NCBI GenBank assembly: GCA_014084085.1
Contig: NPFB01000068.1
Span: forward strand, 1-31,600
From: Hondaea fermentalgiana
Taxonomy: Eukaryota > Sar > Bigyra > Thraustochytrida > Thraustochytriidae
DNA length: 31,600 bases
Direction: 5' to 3'
The notes under the pieces were generated by a model, which searched no databases, was not told the DNA's origin, and saw only the letters and a program-made list of their open reading frames with translations. The position numbers were made by a program, and so were the translations under genes. Of this stretch, positions 9,282 through 18,400 are shown piece after piece. Numbering within the stretch: the first letter of the stretch is position 1; every line of letters begins with the position of its first letter.

Positions 9282-11428
9282 ATGGCGCCTTTAGCGATTC
9301 GGGTCGTGCTTCTGCTGCTGGCCGGGCTCTCTACAATCCAAGAGTCTCGCGCGATCGTCAGTCATACGGCGGGCACCTGTCAGCAATACCCAAGCGAAAA
9401 CTTTTGCGCTATCTATGGTCTGGAAGGCGAGGACGTCTTTGTTTGGGAGAATACAACGATTGAGAGCTTAGAAGAAGAATTCCTTGCCAACATGAGAATC
9501 TTTATTACGGCGACATCGAGCATCACCGACAGCAATTGCACGGACCGGTTCTTTCGCCTCGCTTGCCTCGGTACATTTGCAATCTGTGATGACGTACTAC
9601 AAATGCCACGACGGCCTTGCCAATCATATTGCCAAGAAACAACCGACGCGTGTACTGATCTCTCGGGTACGTTTATTTGTCTTTGTGGTCGATGAAATGT
9701 TCAAAATTCGTAACAGAGGATATACTAACGAACCTCAACATTTGCGCAGCGAGAGCCAGTTACATTGGCATGGGAGATAAGCTCTCGACGTGCACTGACA
9801 CAATCGGAGATCTTTATCCAGAGACATCGAGATCCGAAGGCACGGGTCAGTTTTACCACTATCTCGAGTCCTGGAACGGAGAACTTTTGTACCCGGAGGG
9901 ACCGTCGTACACGGATCCAAGCGGCGACACCTTTGTGTGCGAGGGTTCCACCAACTCTGCATGCGCAGAGAAAACCTGCGGATGGGGAAGCACCGTCGTG
10001 CGGTACGCTCTCGAAACGAACTCAACATCCGGTCGACTCGACTTTATCAATCCTGAAGACATGGAATTTTGCATCGAAAGTGGAAGAAATTCCAGCGAGT
10101 ATTACAACGCCACCATGGATTGCGACAGGTGCACGTCCACCTGCGATATGAGATGCCCTCTCCCTGTCATTTACACTGACGCGCAGTATTCACTTATGTG
10201 GGTCCTCGGCTGGCTCCCTGGCTTTATCGCCTTTCCCCTGTCACTCCTAGTTATCGTGAGCGAGCGCAAGCGCATCCTCAAGCTCAAGCGTCGCGACATT
10301 ACGGACTGGGTTACCAGCATGAGCGCTGTCATTTGTGTACTGCTCTTCTTTCTTGATGCTCTGCCCAGCGCGATTCTCGCCGAGAACCTGCGTTGCAATG
10401 GACACGATACGATGAACTTTCGCGTGAATACATATGCGCACGACTTTTGTGAGGTGGGCAAAATCAAACCTCACCTCATGCAGGCCTTGCTCATTTGCGT
10501 TGCAATCACACTGTACAAAGTTCTGCGTCAGCTTCGTGCTTCGAGTCACATGTCCCGCTATGCACCCTCGCGACTCTTTCGCATAATGGTCCCTTGCCTC
10601 GTTGTGGGCGTCCCGGGCCTATTGAGCATCGGCACCTTTGTCCTGGAGGCTGATCAGCTATACATGAGCTCCTACCTTTATAGAGAGTCCCAGGGTGGCG
10701 AAACGGCGGAGGAAACCATGTACTATCCGAACTTGATTCGATATGCGTACTCGTGCGGGCCATTATTTGGGTCACCAGAAGAAGAGGTTCTCTTTGTGCA
10801 AGGGCCACTTCTAGTAATTGGTGCGATCAGCGTAATCTTCTCGTTCTATTTGCTTGGCATCGTCGCAAAGATGTCGGGGCTGCGACTGAGCTCGCACAAA
10901 AGCGCTGGTCCTTCGAGTGGCAAGTCTAAATCACGCGGTGGTAGTGGTCCGTCCTCCGTCGTGTACAGGTTGGCCGTCAACATGATTCGATTTGCTTTCG
11001 TTAGCACCATGCTCGTGATCCTGAATGCTGTTTCAACAGCTCTCTTTTTGCCCAAGGCAATGGAATTTGGTAAAAATGTCGATGTCTGGTTTCGCTGCGC
11101 ACGAACAGGCGTTCGCTATCAAGGGGAGGACACCACGCTGTGGAGCACCGAAGGCGAAATCACCGTGGAGTTCTTGGAGCAAGACGATATCTGTGGTCCT
11201 CTTGGTGAGCCACCGTTTGGGTTGATCTTGCTCCAGGTCGTCACAATGAGCTTTCCACCCTTTTCGTTTGGTTTTATTTTCGCCATCCCCGCGCTGAAGC
11301 AGCTCAAGATCATCAAATCTCGCCGCGTATGGCACAAAGTTACTGCCACATCCGCAAACACATCGGAGATTAAATCTGCCCCGACAAAGGCGCTGTCAGC
11401 TGCGTCATCAGCGCAGTCTGAGAATTAA
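9282..11428 (+). CDS. Frizzled-like seven-TM receptor, copy 1
   Basis: Exons 9282-9666 and 9750-11428 give 687 residues. A signal peptide covers about residues 1-24. A Frizzled-type cysteine-rich domain follows, with Cys at 33, 42, 86, 95, 102, 113, 117 and 124; the segment MPRRPCQSYCQE matches the family's PPCRSLCE-like hallmark. A Cys-rich linker ends DCDRCTSTCDMRCPLP with NAT and NSS glycosylation sites. Seven hydrophobic helices run from about residue 275 (SLMWVLGWLPGFIAFPLSLL) to FGLILLQVVTMSFPPFSFGF. TM2-TM3 carries LLFFLDALPSAILAE and HDFCEVGKIKPHL. The tail starts IIKSRRVW, near the Dishevelled-binding KTxxxW of animal Frizzleds. In animals these receptors bind Wnt; similar proteins without Wnt occur in amoebae and fungi, so the ligand is unknown. 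The start is the first ATG; upstream in-frame codons lack one. Confidence 0.85.
9667..9749 (+). other. Intron of Frizzled-like copy 1
   Basis: An 83-base phase-1 intron. The donor is CGG|gtacgt, the branch site TACTAAC is at 9723-9729 (about 20 bases before the acceptor), and the acceptor is tttgcgcag|CG. Joining gives DLS-ARASYIG, which aligns without a gap to the copy 2 junction. Confidence 0.9.
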
Positions 11429-13074
11429 TTAAAAAGTTTTGCGGGTCGATGGCTCGCTTTTCTTCTTTGCCCCATACTAGAGCTATCTACTTCTATTTCA
11501 CTTTGGATAAGGCCGATTTGCTTCGGCACGCTTTGGCTCGTCTTTCCGCGTCATCGAAGATGTTTGAAGTACAACAACTTTAGGGATTTTTCAAGTTTTA
11601 TATTAAAATTTTAAAATTCCGAATTCTCTCCTGGCGCTGACTTGAAGAGACCTGACTTCTGAGAAATATCAGCCAGCTTGGAAAATTTGCTGGAGTCTGC
11701 GTTTTGTCAGAGCTATCTTTCGTCCACGCCAAGCGTGAATGACACTTTGGCACCCAACCTCCGGTCTACTTAATCTCTTTCTCTTTCGTCAATGCATGCA
11801 AAGGAAGCCACGCTGACAGTACGAGTGGTCGTTTATGCTTGACTGTGTATACCGCTTCATGATCTTTAACATGATTGCGAATCAGCGTTTACTGCAGAAA
11901 CATGATCTGCGGCCCTTAAGTTATGTTATTGACTAACGGGCAAGAGACTTTCAAATGTGTCGTCTCACTTGGCAACCACAATTTCCACCGTTCGTCGGCT
12001 TACTCCCTCATACTCCTCTTTGTTTTTCCAGCAAGACTTTGGAACTCGTCTTAGCAGGGGCTTGGGTGAACTAACCAAAACGGCTCTTAACTTGTCTTGT
12101 CTTCTGGTGTGGCTAACGCGCCAAATTTTCCGTGGTCGGTTGCCGAGTGGGAGTGGCAAATCGAGGTCCTGTCGTGAAGAATAGGAGGTTGCGCACCTTC
12201 GAACTTCCAAGACTTTCGGTTACGTGCCAAATCGACACAAGCAAGGGTCAATCGATCGATTGATCGATCCCTCCGACGGACCACCGGTAAACGTCCAGTA
12301 AACGCATTGCGCCAGCTGCCAGAAACCGTGGCCCTGAATCACTTGGCGAGACACAGACACGCATCACACGAGTTATCGTCGGTGAATTCGCTTAGAGAGA
12401 ACCGCAACATCCTAAAGATTCAGCCACACACACACAGATGTGAGAACGCTGTAGTGATTCGGTCGGCAGGACTTTGTTCGGAGGGAGTGGAGGCCAAGAA
12501 TGCTGCAGCCACTCGTACGGCTTCGGCCAAAAAACGGCTTTCGTACACTCTCTTGACCAGCCTCGTGAGTCGATCAATCAGTCCGTTGAAGTCTTGACTC
12601 TTCTGCACCGTCCCGGGAGCCACAGTCACAAGTCAGCCCCGTACATTGCCCACTTCGTAGAGAGACACTAGCAACATATCCGTTGTAAAAGTGAGTTTTC
12701 AAGTTGCTCAACTTAGCCACCCTTGGCGTGAACGGTTGCTCCTGGACAATAGACCGTTTCACTTATACAAGGCTCCGAAAGAGACCCCCCACCCACGACT
12801 AGCTAGCTGTTCATGCTGCATGCAGCCTGAAACGATTGTATCGGTAGACTCACTCTCGGGGCCTTTCGACATTGACACGAGTCCAAGCATGTGGAAACGG
12901 TCAAGCACCGAGTGATTTCGCGACCGGCAGGAAATCTTACGGCTGCGTGGCTGCAGCTCCATCAAGTGGCCAGCGAAAACGCACCACAAAACGTTGGTTA
13001 AGAGACTGCGGCAGAACGCCATCACGAGGCACTTCAAGTCTGGCACGCGAAGGAACGCGACTGGCAGTGAACTC
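11429..13074. other. Spacer between the two Frizzled-like genes
   Basis: About 1.65 kb with no convincing open frame. The first part is AT-rich (3' region of copy 1, including the run at 11595-11622). A small palindromic ATCGATCGATTGATCGAT run lies near 12249-12266 and a short CA tract at 12427-12435. The right part should be the promoter and leader of copy 2. No obvious remnant of a third receptor copy is seen. Confidence 0.55.
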
Positions 13075-15349
13075 ATGCCTCGAGAGCGCCGCGCCATGCG
13101 GCCTCGCGGCAACGGGCCGCGGATGTTACTCCGTAATTGTGCTCTGGCCGGAGGCCTGGTCCTGGGCTTGACTAGTCTACAAATTGAAGCCGCAAGCCAT
13201 ACTTCAGGAACGTGTATGGAGTACCCGGAAGAAGGTGGCTGGTGCTCCGAATATGGTCTCGGAGGCCAGTCCGTCTTCGTTTGGGAAGGTACAACCATGG
13301 ATGATATGGAGACGGCCGTACAAGCAAGACTGGAGGGGCTCCGTCTTGCGGCCTCGAGCATTTCGAGCCAAGAGTGTCTGTATCACTTTTTCCGTGTCAA
13401 CTGCATGGGCGCATTTCCATTGTGCGACCCAACCAACGATCTTCCTCGGCGCCCCTGCACCGAGTACTGCGAAACAATTCACAATGAATATTGCGCATCG
13501 ACGTTTAGTAAGTTTACACACCTTGGAACGAGTCTCTTGCGGCTCTTTAAAGCGTGGGTGTCCAGCGCGCCCGCATACGCACACCTTTTCCGTAGTTTGT
13601 CGTATTTCAAGTCCTGGCTTGCTTATTGCCAAGAACAGAAAACTTACGCATGCGCATTCTTCATACGACACAGCCATTGTGAGCGCAGCGGGAGGAGCAG
13701 GATCCGTGTTTCTTTGCTCTGACACCATCGGTGACGCGGTACCCGAGACCTCCCGGTCGTCCGGCACGGGAATGCTAATTGAGTACTTGGACGGGTGGAA
13801 TGGAGAGTCTGTCTTTCAAGACACGTTCTACATGGAAGATGATGGAACCGAGATGGAGTGCGTTTCTGAATCCGGAACGAGCTTGGCTTGTCGTGAGGCG
13901 GAATGCGCTTGGGGAATGACCTCAAGACGCTATCCAATCGAGCTGAACGCGTCCACGGGCTTTATCGAGTTTGAGTACCCTGGCAACCTGAGTTACTGCA
14001 TTGAGAGCGGAGATGTCGAAAGCGAATCTCACAACGCGACCATGGACTGCGACGCGTGTATTTCTACATGCGACATTGCGTGCCCACTGCCCTTTATCTA
14101 CGATGATGTGCACTACACCTTTATGTGGGTGATGACGTGGCTCCCCGGCTTCATCTCTTTTCCTCTGTCTGTTCTTATCGTTGTTAGTGAATTCAAGCGC
14201 GTGTCCAAGCTGAAGCGACGTGATATCACAGACCGAGTTGTCACTTTCAGTGGCGTCATTTGCATCTCACTCTTCTTTCTCGACGCTCTTCCTAGTGCAA
14301 TTCTTGCAGAGGATCTGCGCTGCAATGGATACAAGACATTGAACTTTAGGACGAACACTTATGCGCATGATTTTTGCGAGATTGGAAAGATCAAGCCTCA
14401 TTTGCTGCAGGCCCTTCTCATTTGCGTCGCGATCACTCTCTACAAAGTGCTCCGGCAGCTCAAAGCTTCACAAAACATGTCACGATATGTGCCATCAAAG
14501 GGGTTCAAGATTCTCGTTCCTGTGCTCATTGTTGGCGTTCCGCTCATGCTAAGTATTGGCACCTTTGCTATGGAGGCCGATCAGCTGTACATGACGTCTT
14601 ACAATTACCGCTTGAATGAGGGGGGCGCGGCATTCGAGGCAATGATGTTCTACCCGAATCTGATTCGCTACGCATACTCTTGCGGTCCTCTCTTCGAGTC
14701 CGAGATGGAAGAGCTCATCTTTGTCCAGGGTCCTCTACTCGCGATTGGTCTCATCTGCGTGGGGCTGTCCTTTGGCCTGGTGGCAATCGTAATCAAAATG
14801 TCTGGCAGTACAGGCTCTATGCGCCGCAGTGCGACAGGAGCCTCAATGAAGCGGGGCGGCGGGTCGAGCTCTAAGATGCTGTACAACCTTGCCATTAACA
14901 TGCTGCGTTTCGCAGCGATCTCGACGATTCTCGTCATTCTTAATGCGTTTGCGACCTTTATGTTCCTTCCCAAAGCAAAGACCTTTGGAACAGAGGTTGA
15001 CAAATGGATTCGTTGTGCTCGCACCGGAATCAACTACGACCTGGTTCCTGAGGGGGAGATTCCAGCGGACTATGCGGTCACAAACAAAACTCAGGCAGCT
15101 GTCGAAGCAAATTGCGGTGTACTTCGCGAGGCAGCACCTGCTTTTGGTCTCATTATGCTGCAAACCGTTTCGCAGAGTCTCCCGACTCTTTGTTTCGGAT
15201 TCATTTTTGCACTTCCGGCATTAAAGCAGCTCAAGGTGATATCTTCGGCAGCAACTTCGCGTAAGATCCGCGCAATCGCTAGCTCTTATAAGGACAACGG
15301 AGGTGCGTCCAAGACGTCAATGGGAACGGAGGCCAGTGAAAGAGAGTAA
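13075..15349 (+). CDS. Frizzled-like seven-TM receptor, copy 2
   Basis: Exons 13075-13507 and 13674-15349 give 702 residues. It is a paralog of the receptor at 9282-11428. A basic N-terminus leads into the signal-like segment LAGGLVLGLTSLQIEAA. The cysteine-rich domain has Cys at 47, 57, 101, 110, 117, 128, 132 and 140; most spacings equal those of copy 1, and LPRRPCTEYCET is the hallmark. The linker ends DCDACISTCDIACPLP. Seven TM follow, with a near-identical TM2-TM3 block (FFLDALPSAILAEDLRCNG, AHDFCEIGKIKPHL, LICVAITLYKVLRQL). The third intracellular loop is Ser/basic-rich. The tail after TM7 (KQLKVISSAATSRKIRA) lacks the Trp motif of copy 1. ATGs at 13096 and 13123 are alternative starts; the last gives a more compact signal peptide. 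The ligand is unknown. The 3' end faces the class C receptor, 99 bases away. Confidence 0.85.
13508..13673 (+). other. Intron of Frizzled-like copy 2
   Basis: A 166-base phase-1 intron, donor TTTA|gtaagt, acceptor cgacacag|CC. The spliced product reads TF-TIVSAAGG and keeps an 18-residue spacing to C(S/T)DTIGD identical to copy 1. Intron position and phase are therefore conserved, although its length doubled and its sequence diverged. Confidence 0.88.
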
Positions 15350-15448
15350 AATTTCTCGCATTTTAATCTTCATCAGAGGCAAGAAAAGGAGTTATTCTCA
15401 TTCCGGTGTTGGCAATTTTAATGGATGGTAGGTAGTGTTTTCAAAAGG

Positions 15449-18400
15449 CTAATTTTTCTTCCTCGTGAATAATCCCTTTTTTGCAGAAGCGATTCGGGAG
15501 CCGCTCTTGTCAGAAGACGTGGCTGCAAGAATGAGTTCTTGGTCGCTCTCATCGGAACTATACACTTGCTCGATGGGCGCACAGTCAAGAGCAAGCCGCT
15601 TTCCTCCTTTGCCGTCGCCCGAGGACTGCTTCTTGGAGCTTTTCCTCTCCACGAGAGCTTCGTCTTCACCTCCTTTGTGCTGTTCACAGCTCTTGAGATC
15701 TTGGTGAGGGTGCATACTTTGTTCATCGGCGTCCACTTGCTCTTCAAGCCTCTCCTGGTCTGTTACCTGCGATGCCCCTCGCAAATGAAATTTCCCGTCA
15801 GTCTCTTCAGCAGCATCGGCAAAGGCCTCATTCTGCGGCGAAAGTGTACCAGACTTTGCCTCATCCTTGCTTTGGCGGTGTGATGGCGAGGTGCTTTTTG
15901 CTTCCTCGTTGCCCGGATCGTGCGATGAAGAAACGCTGCCCACTTTCTCTTTGCTTTGCCGATGCGACGGCGAGGCGGTGCCCTTGAGAAGAGCCCCAAA
16001 CTTGGACGCGGGACTCTTTGGCCCAGCACTCTCATCCCACTTGGACTCGCCCGTAAGTGGATGTATAAGGTATTTGCGGCCACTTGCTGGGTCGAAATTT
16101 TCGATCCAGGCCGGTTTGACCTTGAGCTTCGGCTTCCCGGACCGCTTCCGACGCCGTCGCTCCGACGAGGTCGCCCCCTCGATTCGAGAATCATCGTCTG
16201 CCCACTCGGTGATAAGAGAAATTGCTTCCCTGGGTTCTGCGCCCTCGGGCATGGCCACTGAGGGCGCGGCATCGCTCATGCTAGCAAGTACGGTCTGTAG
16301 CTTGCGAACGTGGCCAATGGGTATACCCGCGTGAAGAAGGTCGTCGGCACTTGCAAGAATGAGCTTTTCGGTCGAGTCAAGGCCCTGGACGCGAAGCCCT
16401 TCCGCGTAAACACCAAAGTTATACGTTGCAAGAAAGATTTCGAATGAAGGGAGCGCATTGCGCAAGGTGCTTGCCATGCGCTTTCCTTCTGCCTCCAGCA
16501 CCATGAGCTTGTGCTGTTGAAACTTGTGCTGGGCCTTGAAAACCTCGACTGCGTCGACTTTTTCCTGCTCAAGATTTGCAACGTCATCTTGGTGTCGGCG
16601 CAACATGTCCTCGCGTTCTTCGTCGCGCTCTGCCTCGAGTTGATCGATTTCACCTAAGAGTTCGTCTTCGATCTGCCTCGCACGCTCCTCGTGCTCCATC
16701 TTGATGCGATGTAGCGCGTCCATGAAATCTTCGTCCATTTCTCCAGTGACTGGGTCGATTCTGTGTTCCTCGATAATTTTCGTGAGCTCTGCATTTTCGC
16801 GCAAAACAACCTGAATCTTTTTCTCCAGGATCATGTACATTTCAGGGCTCCTGTATGCCAAGGCGCGCTTGAGCGGGTCGTGCATATGGTGCGGGTCACG
16901 CTTCACCTCGACTTCGGGTGAGGGAAAGCCTTGCAAGCTGTTGAGATCTTGAATGTTTTCCAGATGCACTTGATGACGCCGATTCACCGGCACAACGATT
17001 GAGGCTCGAGCAAGTCCGCTCTTAATGGGGCCAGGGACCATTTGTGATACGCGGCGAAGCATTGATGCGCCTTGAGCTCGTGTCCGTACTGCAGCCATTG
17101 CGGTTCCGACCATGGTACTCATGCGGCGTCTTGACGAGGCTGTATTTGTTGCTCCCTCTCCGGAAGGCATCTTGGACCCGGGCGCGATGATGACACTGGG
17201 GCGCGCAGCTGATGGGGCCACCTGAGATCTCCGTGCCGCGGCCTCACCGAGGATGCGAGGCATGTCTGCCACGGGGTCGCCGATCGCGAGAGATGGGTCG
17301 CCAGTAGGATGAAAGAGTCCCAACTTGAAGTTGTTAAGTTCGGGACTGTAGAGATGAACCTTGATTTTGGGATGGATGAGAAAGTAGAGTACGACCCAGA
17401 TTGTCGCAAGAGAGGTCATGCAAATTACAAGGAACTTTGGACCTTCCAAGGGGGAGACGACCACCTGTGCCGCAAAATAGCTTGGCGTCGCCACGAAAAA
17501 GGTGGCAAGACTCGTCAACATGAGATCGCGCCCTTCGTTAAAGTAGGTTGGTTTGAGACGCAGCTCCACGGCAGTTCGGCAGTTTGAGATGAGCAAGACG
17601 AGACAGCCGACCAAAAGGAGGCCCTCAAATGCAGCGAGCTGCGAGCCGTATTCGCAGGAAGCGTACTCTTCCCAAACGCGGACCGGTAGCCTGTTGCGGG
17701 CTGTTGATGGCGTAAATGCCACGAACCAGAGGGCAAAAAGACTTACCAAGCAGAATCCAATTGCTTGCATGGTTGCCTTGAGATCTTCGGTGTTCATGGC
17801 CAGACGCAACTTTTTCCTCTGTAGCTTTGTAAAAATGGCCCCCTGGATAATGGCAAAGGGGACTGCAATAAAGACGGGGCGCAGCATGCAATGGATGACC
17901 GTGACGGGCCCAGCCCACGCAAAGGGGCCAAGGGCGCCTGCTGTCGCGCTCTGCATGATGAGCTCGATAAACCAGGGATGTGCCGTCTGGAACACTACCG
18001 AGTCATTTGCGTGCAGACGGAAGAGGCGGCGCGCAGATGAAATGTAGAGGAGCGTGGCAATCTGAAAGCCAAAAACGACCCAGAAGAAGAAGCTTTTGCC
18101 GATGATGACATTGAGCAAATCTGGGTCAACGAGCCCCGAACAGTCGTCCCCGACGTACCCTTGATCGCACTCGCATTCGCCAGCGTTGGGATGTTTTTGC
18201 AAGAGCTCTTCTGTCACGATACAGGTCCCATGCCCAGAGCAGGTTGCATTAGCGTCCTCAGTTGAGGATGTTTCAAGATTGGCGCGCTCAAAGGGATCCT
18301 GAAGCTCTCCCAAGCACCGCGTTTGGTGTGAGGTCGATGGCAGCCAGGCTTTCCAAATATCTGTGTTATTGCGAACCCAGTCGCAAACAATGGTGCGTGC

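Noticed and set aside
12759..13361. 200-residue minus-strand frame over the start of Frizzled-like copy 2
   Set aside because: It overlaps the recognised signal peptide and CRD coding strand and looks like a shadow.
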